Below, piece by piece: positions 6,358-13,266 of a stretch of DNA of 13,308 nucleotides. The notes below the pieces were generated by a model. It did not search any database. It was not told the DNA's origin and worked only from the letters and a program-made list of their open reading frames with translations. The translations under genes and the position numbers were made by a program. Each line of letters opens with the position of its first letter. The stretch's first letter is position 1. The stretch comes from Methanolinea sp. UBA477 (GTDB taxonomy: Archaea; Halobacteriota; Methanomicrobia; Methanomicrobiales; Methanospirillaceae): positions 1 through 13,308 of the forward strand of contig DAWO01000116.1 in assembly GCA_002509485.1 (NCBI GenBank), in the 5' to 3' direction.

Positions 6358-6760
6358 CTTCGGCATCCTCCTCTACAACTCTTCTTATCTCTTTTGGATT
6401 CAGGATCTTGAGGCCGGCAGAGACGGCCTTTTCCTGGATCAGAGCTCTCTTCCTGTCCCCTACCGATCCGCCGATGCGTATCGCGTCCTGGTCGGGGTCG
6501 AGGGTATCAAGATCTCCGGGGTTGAAGACCAGGATGTCACGGAATCCGCTGGGATGCATTCCCCTGACCGCCACGGGACTGCCATATCCCGGAGTCGGGA
6601 GAGGGCCCTTGGCCTTCTTCTGGAGACGCTGCTTGTTGTGAAGCCCCCTCGGCCTCCTCCAGGTTTTCTTCAGCTTCTTCTTCTTTCCTTCCCCGTCACG
6701 GGAGAAATTCGCCGACTTCTGGGTGCGGACACGTATCAATCTCTTCTTTTCGTCTGCCAT
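6350..6760 (-). CDS. rpl32e: Ribosomal protein eL32
   Basis: Archaeal/eukaryotic large-subunit protein, 136 residues. The basic N-terminal half (KKKKLKKTWRRPRGLHNK region at about 29-46) leads into the conserved PLPTPGYGSPVAVRGMHPSG segment, and the C-terminal alpha/beta part ends in an acidic tail EEDAEDD. The ATG at 6760 is chosen because GGGGTGA lies 5 bases upstream; a GTG at 6769 overlapping the uL6 stop would add three residues. Its last 8 bases are shared with eL19. Confidence 0.93.
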   Translation of the reverse strand: MADEKKRLIRVRTQKSANFSRDGEGKKKKLKKTWRRPRGLHNKQRLQKKAKGPLPTPGYGSPVAVRGMHPSGFRDILVFNPGDLDTLDPDQDAIRIGGSVGDRKRALIQEKAVSAGLKILNPKEIRRVVEEDAEDD

Positions 6761-6765
6761 CTTCC

Positions 6766-6772
6766 TCACCCC
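6766..6772 (-). promoter_or_regulatory. Ribosome binding site of eL32
   Basis: GGGGTGA on the minus strand at the very end of uL6 (it contains the uL6 TGA), 5 bases before the ATG at 6760. It decides against the GTG at 6769, which lies inside this site. Confidence 0.6.
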
Positions 6773-7290
6773 TTCTGAACGATATATATCCCGTCCTGGA
6801 ATATCCTCGGGTCACGCTTGCGAATCTTTGTGGCATGCTCGATATTTGCCGAACTGTTGCCAAGCACTTCTTTATCGATGCCCGTGAGGACTATCTCGTC
6901 ATTTCCGATGTTTGCCTTGACACGTTCATCGATGGTGGCGTACCTTGACTTTTTCTCTCCCAGGAAATTGACGATCTCCAGCTTGTTTCCTGACATCTTC
7001 AGTTGAATGGGAAAGTGGCTGTACACCACTTTGAGCCGGTACTCAAAGCCTTCGGTGACCCCGATGCACATATTGTTGACATGTGCAGCGAATGTTCCCA
7101 CCATGGCCATGGTGCGCTTCCTGTCCGATGAAGTGGAGACCTCGACTTCGTTCTCCAGGACTTCCACCTTGATCTGGGGGAATCTCATGTTGCGCTCAAG
7201 CTGGCCTTTCGATCCCTTCACTTTCAGCACGGACCCGTCCATCTCGACGGATGCGCCTTCCGGGATAGCGACTGTTCTTGTTGCTGCCAT
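6766..7290 (-). CDS. rpl6: Ribosomal protein uL6
   Basis: Large-subunit protein near the GTPase centre and sarcin-ricin loop, made of two similar alpha/beta domains; 174 residues, as usual in archaea. The first domain opens with VAIPEGASVEMDGSVLKVKG; the second has VVYSHFPIQLKMSGNKLEI and closes with KRDPRIFQDGIYIVQKG. Two adjacent ATGs exist (7293 and 7290). GAGGTG lies 2 bases before the first and 5 before the second, so 7290 is more likely; the difference is a single methionine. Confidence 0.95.
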   Translation of the reverse strand: MAATRTVAIPEGASVEMDGSVLKVKGSKGQLERNMRFPQIKVEVLENEVEVSTSSDRKRTMAMVGTFAAHVNNMCIGVTEGFEYRLKVVYSHFPIQLKMSGNKLEIVNFLGEKKSRYATIDERVKANIGNDEIVLTGIDKEVLGNSSANIEHATKIRKRDPRIFQDGIYIVQKG

Positions 7291-7295
7291 CATCC

Positions 7296-7301
7296 CACCT
7301 C
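7296..7301 (-). promoter_or_regulatory. Ribosome binding site of uL6
   Basis: GAGGTG on the minus strand, overlapping the uS8 stop. It is 2 bases from the ATG at 7293 and 5 from the ATG at 7290, favouring the second. Confidence 0.65.
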
Positions 7302-7692
7302 AATAGACGTACCCGATCAACTCGCCGCCCACGTTCTCCCTGCGGGCCTGTTCATGAGTCATGACACCGCTCGACGTGGACAGGATCAGTATCCCGAAGT
7401 TCTTGCCCGGAAGGTACTGGGTCTCCCAGTATTCCAGGTCGGCCATCTTTACCGAATAGCGGGGTGTAATCGCACCACACTTGTTGATCCTTCCATTGAG
7501 CTGGACCTGGAACTGGCCCCCCCGGCCATCATCGACAAATTCAAAGCCGCTGATGTAGCCGGATTCCTGCATGATCCGAAACATGGCACCGAGGAGTTTG
7601 CTGGCCGGTTCGATGATGACATTGGGTTTTCCACCGTCAGCCGCATTCTTGAGTGTGCTCATGCCGTCGGCAATGGTATTTAATCTCGACAT
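7300..7692 (-). CDS. rps8: Ribosomal protein uS8
   Basis: Small-subunit protein that binds helix 21 of 16S rRNA and helps assemble the central domain. The 130 residues begin with MSRLNTIADGMSTLKNAADG, and the C-terminal rRNA-binding end reads LSTSSGVMTHEQARRENVGG before a short hydrophobic finish, both typical of the archaeal form. The start follows uS14 by 13 bases with a good GAGGTGA site in the gap. In bacteria uS8 represses its own operon; the sequence here does not show whether that holds. Confidence 0.97.
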   Translation of the reverse strand: MSRLNTIADGMSTLKNAADGGKPNVIIEPASKLLGAMFRIMQESGYISGFEFVDDGRGGQFQVQLNGRINKCGAITPRYSVKMADLEYWETQYLPGKNFGILILSTSSGVMTHEQARRENVGGELIGYVY

Positions 7693-7705
7693 TGTGTACT
7701 CACCT

Positions 7706-7861
7706 CTAATTCATCTTTTTAAAGCCCATCCTCTGTGCCCATTCGCGGAAACACTGGCGGCAGAACATGATATGGTACCTGCGTACCAGTCCCTGCTTCC
7801 GGCCGCACATCTGGCATTCATGTGCACCGCGGCCAAACTTCTTGGTCTTTTCTCCACCCAT
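7706..7861 (-). CDS. rps14: Ribosomal protein uS14, zinc-ribbon form
   Basis: Short gene of 51 codons between uL5 and uS8, easily missed by length filters. Small-subunit head protein. It carries four cysteines as C16-x2-C19 and C34-x2-C37, the zinc-binding form, surrounded by basic residues (CGRKQGLVRRYHIMFCRQC). It starts MGGEKTKKFGRG and ends GFKKMN. The ATG overlaps the uL5 stop by one base (TGATG), so translation is probably coupled. Position and sequence are exactly those of archaeal uS14. Confidence 0.96.
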   Translation of the reverse strand: MGGEKTKKFGRGAHECQMCGRKQGLVRRYHIMFCRQCFREWAQRMGFKKMN

Positions 7862-8367
7862 CAGTTCACCTCCGCCTGGAATTTCGTCTCCAGAAATGAG
7901 ACGGTGTCGTCGGGCCGTACTACCTGTTTTTCCGGAAGCTTCTTCTGCTGTGCATGTCTCCGTGTGATCCTGATTCCCTTTCGTGCAAGAACCACGTTGA
8001 CATCCATGCCGTAAATTCCGATCTGCGGATCATACGACATTCCCGGAAAATCCGTGTGTTCCTCGATTCCAAAGGAAAAATTGCCGCTCCTGTCGAATTG
8101 ACTGCGGTATATCCTCCTCTCGACAATACCAAGCGCCGTATTCAGGAAATTCTCCGCCTTCTCGCCCCGAAGGGTGACGCGGCAGCCTATTGCACCGCCC
8201 TTTCGGATACCGAAAGCCGGCTGGGTTTTCTTGGCAATACTCCGGACAGGCGTGTTTCCCGTGATGGTCTTCATGATCTCTTCGGCTTTTGTGAGTTTCT
8301 CTCCGGCTTCACCGACACCCATGTGGACGACGACCTTTTCCACGAAGAGCTCCCGCATTGGGTTCAT
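7861..8367 (-). CDS. rpl5: Ribosomal protein uL5
   Basis: Large-subunit protein of 168 residues that contacts 5S rRNA and P-site tRNA at the central protuberance. Family signatures are NPMRELFVEKVVVHMGVGE at the N-terminus, KKTQPAFGIRKGGAIGCRVT in the middle and DVNVVLARKGIRITRRH near the C-terminus. The ATG at 8367 overlaps the eS4 stop as ATGA; no strong binding site is seen, so re-initiation after eS4 is the likely route. A second in-frame ATG (8358) would remove the conserved N-terminal residues. Confidence 0.96.
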   Translation of the reverse strand: MNPMRELFVEKVVVHMGVGEAGEKLTKAEEIMKTITGNTPVRSIAKKTQPAFGIRKGGAIGCRVTLRGEKAENFLNTALGIVERRIYRSQFDRSGNFSFGIEEHTDFPGMSYDPQIGIYGMDVNVVLARKGIRITRRHAQQKKLPEKQVVRPDDTVSFLETKFQAEVN

Positions 8368-9089
8368 TCTTCAATCCCCCACACTGCGAGAGCCGGAGTC
8401 TCCCTGCCCACCATGTAGATGTAGTCATCGATCGTCTCGAACCGGATCTTCTCACCCTCGTCTTCGAGGATTACCCTGTTGGGGACACTGCCGGCAACCT
8501 TTACGATATCGACGATGCGGGCGACCCTGCCGGAATGTTTTCCTCCGATAACCATGGCCATGTTCCCTGGCGCATACGGGAAATGATCGAGTATCGCAAA
8601 CCGCGTCTCCGGGTCAAGAGATATGACAACCGAATCTCCCGGCTTGTACGTGTTCTCCCCGATGACGTTTGCACCATAGCGCAGGTTGAGCTGGACCTTT
8701 CCTCCGCTGACCACCGTCTTGTTCCTGATCTTGGCCAGCCGGGATCTGGACGATTCTTCATCGATCTCGATCGTCTTGTGCCGCCCGTTCTTGTCACGGA
8801 GGATTCGATAATGCTTCCCGATCTTTGGGAGCGAGATGATATCGAAGATACCGATTCCCATCTTCGGATCCCTGCACGGCTGCCCGTTGACTATGACCTC
8901 TTTTCTGCCAAGTATCTCTTTTACTTCTTTCAAGTTCCTGGCAAAACCCATGTGTTCCCGCATCCATACGACAACAGGCATGGCGTTTGCGTTATGAGGG
9001 CCCGGGGCGGTCTTTGCGACAAACGTGTCGGTCTTCTTGGAGATATTCCAGGAGTCGGGTGCCACGAGTCGTTTAAGGTGATCTGACAT
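8364..9089 (-). CDS. rps4e: Ribosomal protein eS4
   Basis: Small-subunit protein found only in archaea and eukaryotes, 241 residues. It shows an S4-type RNA-binding part (about 42-105, with LKEVKEILGRKEVIVNGQPC), a central domain (TVVSGGKVQLNLRYGANVI) and a C-terminal KOW-like segment (about 175-205, MAMVIGGKHSGRVARIVDI). The frame is open upstream to 9236, but the ATG at 9089 is correct: it gives the family start (MSDHLKRLVAPDSW), overlaps the uL24 stop as TAATG, and is preceded by GGAGG in uL24. The stop overlaps uL5 as ATGA. Confidence 0.96.
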   Translation of the reverse strand: MSDHLKRLVAPDSWNISKKTDTFVAKTAPGPHNANAMPVVVWMREHMGFARNLKEVKEILGRKEVIVNGQPCRDPKMGIGIFDIISLPKIGKHYRILRDKNGRHKTIEIDEESSRSRLAKIRNKTVVSGGKVQLNLRYGANVIGENTYKPGDSVVISLDPETRFAILDHFPYAPGNMAMVIGGKHSGRVARIVDIVKVAGSVPNRVILEDEGEKIRFETIDDYIYMVGRETPALAVWGIEE

Positions 9090-9457
9090 TACCTGTTCCC
9101 TCCAACCCGCTCTGCCCTTTCGGGATCGTTCTTGAGGTTTAGTTTTGTAATCTGCACGTTGGATGGATCGACAGGCCGGGGCATCTCGGTTCCGTCCGCT
9201 TTGGGAATCGAGACACCCTGGACAACGATCTTGCATCTTTTCGTGTCCACAAGGTCCACGACGCCCTCCTTGCCGGCAGCTTCACCCCGCATGACCTTGA
9301 CCGTGTCACCCTTCACGACACGGGCGCTTCGAGTCTTGTACTCTTCCCGAAGAGAAGATTCCAGCGGGGCATTCAGGAACCTGTTGCGCAGGTGTGCCGG
9401 AGCGGTATAGCGCGCCTTCCTCTGTTTTCTTGGCTGTTTGCTTTCTATACGTACCAT
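9089..9457 (-). CDS. rpl24: Ribosomal protein uL24
   Basis: Large-subunit assembly protein near the exit tunnel; 122 residues. The archaeal/eukaryotic start SKQPRKQRKARYTAPAHLR is followed by the KOW motif at about 46-69 (ARVVKGDTVKVMRGEAAGKE). The ATG at 9457 is chosen because AAGGTG lies 6 bases upstream and the family starts MVRI-x-SKQPRKQRK. A GTG at 9466 would add three residues but sits inside the binding site. It is followed by eS4 with a one-base overlap. Confidence 0.95.
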   Translation of the reverse strand: MVRIESKQPRKQRKARYTAPAHLRNRFLNAPLESSLREEYKTRSARVVKGDTVKVMRGEAAGKEGVVDLVDTKRCKIVVQGVSIPKADGTEMPRPVDPSNVQITKLNLKNDPERAERVGGNR

Positions 9458-9463
9458 TTTCCA

Positions 9464-9470
9464 CACCTTA
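9464..9470 (-). promoter_or_regulatory. Ribosome binding site of uL24
   Basis: TAAGGTG on the minus strand, including the uL14 stop TAA, 6 bases before the ATG at 9457. It decides against the GTG at 9466. Confidence 0.6.
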
Positions 9471-9866
9471 CACGATGATTGTGGCCATGGATCCGATCTT
9501 TGGAAACCGCTCTGCGACTTCCCTCGCTACAGGCCCTTTGATCTCGGTTCCGCGAGGCTCGTTTCTCTCGTCCACAACCACAACCGCGTTGTCCTCGAAT
9601 GAGACTCTCATCCCGTTCGGTCGCCGTATCTCTTTTTTCTGCCGGATGACAACCGCTCTCACGAGCTTTCGCCTCATATCGGGAGTGCCTTTCTTGACGC
9701 TCACCGTCGCGATATCCCCAAGACCCATCTTGGGTTGACGGCGGCGGACACCGTGGTAGCCGAAAACCGACACTATCTCCACTTCACGGGCACCGGTGTT
9801 ATCGGCACAGGGCATCCTGGTACCGGTGGCGAGCGCTCGTGGAGTTTTGGACTGCTTTGCCTTCAT
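9468..9866 (-). CDS. rpl14: Ribosomal protein uL14
   Basis: Large-subunit protein at the subunit interface (bridge B8 region), 132 residues, the usual archaeal size. The beta-barrel signature MPCADNTGAREVEIVSV is at 18-34, and the end reads VAERFPKIGSMATIIV, both typical. The ATG at 9866 overlaps the uS17 stop as ATGA and has a strong GGAGGTGG site 7 bases upstream inside uS17; the longer upstream open frame (to 9920) adds non-family residues and was rejected. Confidence 0.96.
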   Translation of the reverse strand: MKAKQSKTPRALATGTRMPCADNTGAREVEIVSVFGYHGVRRRQPKMGLGDIATVSVKKGTPDMRRKLVRAVVIRQKKEIRRPNGMRVSFEDNAVVVVDERNEPRGTEIKGPVAREVAERFPKIGSMATIIV

Positions 9867-10189
9867 GACCGGGCCACCTCCACAACCACGAACTTCGTGG
9901 TCTTCGAGAGTGGTCTGCATTCCGCAATCTTCACCATATCGCCCGTTTTTGCACTGATGCAGGGCGGGTTATGAGCATGGATTCGGGAATTGCGTTTCTC
10001 ATACCGATTGTACTTACCCACGTAATGCAGGTATTTCCGTTCCACAACAACCGTCTCCATCATGCGATCGCTCACGACTTTGCCGGTGATCACCTGGCCG
10101 CGCACCGGTAAAGTGCCGTGAAACGGACAGTTTGCGTCATCACAGAGCTCTTCTGGCTCGCTGACGCTCAATCCTATATTTTTTGCCAT
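9863..10189 (-). CDS. rps17: Ribosomal protein uS17
   Basis: Primary 16S rRNA-binding protein with an OB fold; 108 residues. The archaeal N-terminal extension carries CDDANCPFHG (cysteines 16 and 21, H24) and another cysteine lies at 77 in HAHNPPC; whether these bind a metal is not shown by the sequence. The OB-fold core reads GKVVSDRMMETVVVERKYLH (36-55). The start overlaps the Rnp1 stop by one base (TAATG) with GAGGG upstream; the end overlaps uL14 by four bases. Confidence 0.96.
   Translation of the reverse strand: MAKNIGLSVSEPEELCDDANCPFHGTLPVRGQVITGKVVSDRMMETVVVERKYLHYVGKYNRYEKRNSRIHAHNPPCISAKTGDMVKIAECRPLSKTTKFVVVEVARS
9874..9881 (-). promoter_or_regulatory. Ribosome binding site of uL14
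   Basis: GGAGGTGG on the minus strand, inside the end of uS17 and 7 bases before the ATG at 9866. It fixes the uL14 start against the longer open frame. Confidence 0.8.
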
Positions 10190-10473
10190 TATTTCCCTCT
10201 ATTCTTCCAATACATGTTGATCCGTCTCTCAGGTGGCATTACCAGCACGGAACCGTCAATCTCGACCCGGACACCCCCGGGAAGGGTCAGCCTGAATATG
10301 CTGAACCTTTTTGGAACCCTCAATTGGCCTCCCACTCCCAGGATGACCAGCGTGTTCCGGGTTTCATCGATGATCCGGCCCGATATACCCACCTGGGTGG
10401 GGTTGCTGGCGCTGACGACCAGAACGTCCAGGCCTATCAGTTCATGGCGAAGGACGTTCTGGGAAGAGATCAT
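10189..10473 (-). CDS. rnp1: RNase P protein component 1 (Rpp29/Pop4 homologue)
   Basis: Protein subunit of archaeal RNase P, which removes 5' leaders from precursor tRNAs; homologue of eukaryotic Rpp29/Pop4. The 94 residues form the Sm-like beta barrel of the family, with the signature VGISGRIIDETRNTLVI at 28-44 and a following GGQLRVPKRFSIFRL. The archaeal position between uL29 and uS17 supports the call. The ATG at 10473 overlaps the uL29 stop as ATGA; the stop overlaps uS17 by one base. Many archaea have an aIF1 (SUI1) gene just before rnp1; none is present here. Confidence 0.95.
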   Translation of the reverse strand: MISSQNVLRHELIGLDVLVVSASNPTQVGISGRIIDETRNTLVILGVGGQLRVPKRFSIFRLTLPGGVRVEIDGSVLVMPPERRINMYWKNRGK

Positions 10474-10673
10474 GACCTGCTCCGCTGATTATGCTCTGTC
10501 TTCATCCGCGCTATGGTCTTCCGGATTTCGCGAATGCGGCCCGGGTTCTCAGTGGAACCTCCGGCGCTCACCTTTCCGTAGTTCTGGATGAGTTCCATCC
10601 GCAGTTTCTCCATCTGCTCCACGAGCTCGACATCTGACAGTTGCCTGACATCCTGGGCGCGAAGTATTGCCAT
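10470..10673 (-). CDS. rpl29: Ribosomal protein uL29
   Basis: Small two-helix (coiled hairpin) protein near the tunnel exit of the large subunit, where signal recognition particle and nascent-chain factors dock; 67 residues. Typical family elements are VELVEQMEKLRMELIQNYGK in helix 1, then ENPGRIREIRKTIARMKTE in helix 2. The ATG follows the uS3 stop with no gap, with GGAGGAG inside the end of uS3. Confidence 0.95.
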   Translation of the reverse strand: MAILRAQDVRQLSDVELVEQMEKLRMELIQNYGKVSAGGSTENPGRIREIRKTIARMKTEHNQRSRS

Positions 10674-11399
10674 CTAACTCTCCTCCACGAACTCTTCTTC
10701 TGAATAGTCCTCGATATCCTCTATGAGGTCTTCCTCGAGTTCGCTATCAAGGTCCTCGCCGACTTCGGTTACGCTCAACTCGGGTCTTTGGGCAGGCTGC
10801 TCCTTGGGAGCGATCATCTCGAAGTGATCGGGAAGCCTGGCACCCGGGGGAATGATCCGTACCTGGACACCGATGACCCCGAGCTTCTTGACCGCAACGG
10901 CATATCCCTTCTCTACGATGGTATTCACCGGCTCACCGCAGTGCTTGATGTAGCCCTCGGTGAATTTCTGGACCCTGGCACGGGAACCGGTCAGCTTGCC
11001 GGCCATGACCACTTCACATCCAAGGGCCCCTGCTTCCATGACCCGGCGTATGATGCTCGATCCGGCTTTCCGGAAATACCAGCCGCGTTCGAGTGCATTG
11101 GCAAGCCTCTCTGCCATTATCTGGGCATTGAAATTGGGGTTCTGAACCTGCTGGACCTCTATCTGCGGCGACTCGACGCCGAAATCCGTAGCAAGGTCCT
11201 GTGTGAGCTGCCTGACCACTTTGCCGCCTTTCCCGATGACGATACCCGGTTTTTCGGCAAATATGGTGACCTGTGTGCCGAGGGGGGTCCGCTGGAGATC
11301 CATGCCTCCGTAGCCTGCCCGTTTGAGTTCCTTTATGAGGAATTTTTCGACCCTGGCCTTCCGGGCGCCTTCGGCCACGAACTTTCTCTCAACTGCCAT
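10674..11399 (-). CDS. rps3: Ribosomal protein uS3 with acidic C-terminal tail
   Basis: Small-subunit head protein at the mRNA entry, 241 residues. The type II KH domain has its GXXG loop at residues 56-59 (IVIGKGGKVV), and the C-terminal S3 domain includes GWYFRKAGSSIIRRVMEAGALG-like sequence and the VQVRIIPPGARLPDHF end of the fold. Beyond it is a tail of about 40 residues, very rich in Glu and Asp (about 213-241), likely disordered. The start directly follows uL22. Family identity is certain; the role of the tail is unknown. Confidence 0.97.
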   Translation of the reverse strand: MAVERKFVAEGARKARVEKFLIKELKRAGYGGMDLQRTPLGTQVTIFAEKPGIVIGKGGKVVRQLTQDLATDFGVESPQIEVQQVQNPNFNAQIMAERLANALERGWYFRKAGSSIIRRVMEAGALGCEVVMAGKLTGSRARVQKFTEGYIKHCGEPVNTIVEKGYAVAVKKLGVIGVQVRIIPPGARLPDHFEMIAPKEQPAQRPELSVTEVGEDLDSELEEDLIEDIEDYSEEEFVEES

Positions 11400-11861
11400 T
11401 TACTCGACCTCCCTGACGATGATCTCGATATTTACCGTCTCGCGCCTCTTTGGTGTGGCCCTCCCCATCGCGCGGGGGAAGAATCCCCGGAACCCCCGGC
11501 CCCGGTTGGCAGAGACGTGAACAATTTGTAACTTCTCCGCATCAAGGCCGATATACTCGGCATTCCGGGTCACGGAATTGAGGAGGCGGATGTAGGCTTC
11601 GGATGCCTTCTTCGGGTACCTTCCGGCATCCCAACCTGAAAGCCCCCTCTTGTGAGCCACGTTTCGGTTGAATTTTCGGAACGGAATCGCCTTCTTTCCG
11701 GCCACAACATCCTTGAGGTATGCTACGGCCTCCCCGGCGCGCTTGTTCTTGATGAAATCGGCAATCTCGATGGCATGCTTGGGAGAGACGGGGACTTCGT
11801 TCACCTTCCCCCTTGCCACGTTTTCGCCCTCAATCTTCTGCGAATATTTCGTTCTTGCCAT
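11400..11861 (-). CDS. rpl22: Ribosomal protein uL22
   Basis: Large-subunit protein whose long beta-hairpin lines the nascent-peptide tunnel; 153 residues, the archaeal/eukaryotic (L17-like) length. The core contains HAIEIADFIKNKRAGEAVAY and RNVAHKRGLSGWDAGRYPKK, and the hairpin tip region reads RGRGFRGFFPRAMGRATPKR. The ATG at 11861 gives the family start MARTKYS with GTGAT just upstream; ATG 11867 and GTG 11870, which overlap the uS19 stop, would add two or three residues. Confidence 0.94.
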   Translation of the reverse strand: MARTKYSQKIEGENVARGKVNEVPVSPKHAIEIADFIKNKRAGEAVAYLKDVVAGKKAIPFRKFNRNVAHKRGLSGWDAGRYPKKASEAYIRLLNSVTRNAEYIGLDAEKLQIVHVSANRGRGFRGFFPRAMGRATPKRRETVNIEIIVREVE

Positions 11862-11866
11862 GATCA

Positions 11867-12280
11867 TCACTTCAGCGGTACGTATTTACTCGACCTGGTC
11901 GCACCAATTCCAGCGCTCCCGTGAGTTACCCGTCTCCTGGTCGGTGCGAATTCTCCAAGGTAGTGGAAGACGGCTTCGGGCTGGATCTCGACTTTGATGT
12001 ACTCCTTGCCGTTGTAGATCTCCACTTCCCTTCCCACCATCTCGGGCATGATGATCATGTCGCGGAGATGGGTGCGGATCCGTGTGTCGCCAGCTCTGAA
12101 CTTGGAGAGGAGATTCTCCTCGCCCCGGGTCATTCCGCGGTTTATCTTCCGGCGGGCACGGGCTGGCATCAACGGCACGAGTTCGGTTATTCCCATCTTC
12201 TTCAGATCATCGAGCCTGAAACCGTGATAGGTGAATTCCTCACGCCGCCTTGGTAGCCTCTTCTGTGTCTTCTTTGCCAT
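11867..12280 (-). CDS. rps19: Ribosomal protein uS19
   Basis: Small-subunit head protein (eukaryotic S15 family), 137 residues with the archaeal N-terminal extension. Family marks are EFTYHGFRLDDLKKM near the start, RTHLRDMIIMPEMVGREV at about 70-87, the VYNGKEYIKVEI-like strand, and the end GEFAPTRRRVTHGSAGIGAT. Preceded by GAGGGG in a 10-base gap after uL2. Forms contacts with uS13 and the A-site finger in the ribosome (family knowledge). Confidence 0.96.
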   Translation of the reverse strand: MAKKTQKRLPRRREEFTYHGFRLDDLKKMGITELVPLMPARARRKINRGMTRGEENLLSKFRAGDTRIRTHLRDMIIMPEMVGREVEIYNGKEYIKVEIQPEAVFHYLGEFAPTRRRVTHGSAGIGATRSSKYVPLK

Positions 12281-12290
12281 AAATTACCCC

Positions 12291-13007
12291 TCACTTCTTG
12301 CCCCGGCCGGTCTTCCTGGCCGCCATATGTCCGACTGCCCTTCCCGGGGATGTTCCTCTGGCAACGGTCTTGGGCCTGCCTGCGTGCTGGTGTCCTCCGC
12401 CTCCGAAGGGATGGTCGATGACGTTCATGGCCACACCACGGACCCTCGGCCAGTTCGATGCCGAATTTTTCATCTTGTGATACTTGTTCCCTGCCTTGAC
12501 GAACGGTTTCTCGCCGCGCCCTCCACCGGCTACGATACCGACGGTCGCACGGCAGCGTGCATTGAACCACTTCGTCTGGCCGCTTGGCATCTGCACGCCC
12601 ACTTTCTCCTCGGTCTTGTCCACGACAATGGCCTGGACTCCACTCGAGCGGACAAATTTTCCGCCGTCGTTTGGACGGGCTTCGATGTTGCAGACATACG
12701 CACCTGTCGGGATCGATTTGAGAGGAAGCGTGTTGCCGTTTCTCACTTCTGCAAGAGGCCCCCATGCAATCTCGTCGTCAACGCCGATTCCCTCTGTGAC
12801 AAGCATGTAGGTCTTCGATCCATCTTCCAGCCGTACAAGGGCGATAGGAGAATGCCGTGCGGGATCGTGCTCGATGTCGATGACCTTTCCTCTGACCGTG
12901 GTCTCGCCTGAGCCGGAATGCCGCAATGCCGCCTTGTACCGGTGAGAAGGCGCGCGGTATGTCGGCCCTCCTCTGCCCCTGTTCTGTGTTGTAATTCTAT
13001 GTCCCAT
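12291..13007 (-). CDS. rpl2: Ribosomal protein uL2
   Basis: One of the main 23S rRNA-binding proteins, near the peptidyl transferase centre and needed for subunit association; 238 residues, typical for archaea. The OB-fold part has GKVIDIEHDPARHSPIALVR and the SH3-like part has GAYVCNIEARPNDGGKFVRS. The C-terminal segment VAMNVIDHPFGGGGHQHAGR includes the conserved histidines of the region close to the catalytic centre. The start has an AGGTGGAAGATC-type binding site and follows uL23 after 10 bases. Confidence 0.97.
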   Translation of the reverse strand: MGHRITTQNRGRGGPTYRAPSHRYKAALRHSGSGETTVRGKVIDIEHDPARHSPIALVRLEDGSKTYMLVTEGIGVDDEIAWGPLAEVRNGNTLPLKSIPTGAYVCNIEARPNDGGKFVRSSGVQAIVVDKTEEKVGVQMPSGQTKWFNARCRATVGIVAGGGRGEKPFVKAGNKYHKMKNSASNWPRVRGVAMNVIDHPFGGGGHQHAGRPKTVARGTSPGRAVGHMAARKTGRGKK

Positions 13008-13017
13008 GATCTTCCAC

Positions 13018-13266
13018 CTACATGATACCCAGTCTGCTCAATATCTCCTCTGCAGCCTTCTCGTTGGAAAAACTCACTATAGCCTTCTTCTGACCTTTCA
13101 TGGTCATGATCGTGGAGACGGAAGTCACTTCCTGGTCGAAAGCCTTCTCGATCTCCTGCTTGATCTGGGGCTTTGTGGCATTCCTGTCAACCAGGAACTG
13201 GAGTTTGTTCTGGTTTTCCAGTACCATCATGGCCTTTTCCGTCACAAACGGATATTTCAGAACCAT
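13018..13266 (-). CDS. rpl23: Ribosomal protein uL23
   Basis: Large-subunit protein at the tunnel exit that forms the docking site for signal recognition particle and the translocon; 82 residues, the compact archaeal form without the bacterial tunnel loop. Typical sequence: YPFVTEKAMMVLENQNKLQF, then ATKPQIKQEIEKAFDQEV. The start directly follows the uL4 stop, with GGAGG just upstream inside uL4. Confidence 0.96.
   Translation of the reverse strand: MVLKYPFVTEKAMMVLENQNKLQFLVDRNATKPQIKQEIEKAFDQEVTSVSTIMTMKGQKKAIVSFSNEKAAEEILSRLGIM

Noticed and set aside
9089..9236. Long N-terminal extension of eS4 up to 9236
   Set aside because: The added residues are uL24 in another frame, while the ATG at 9089 has a binding site, gives the family start and overlaps the uL24 stop.
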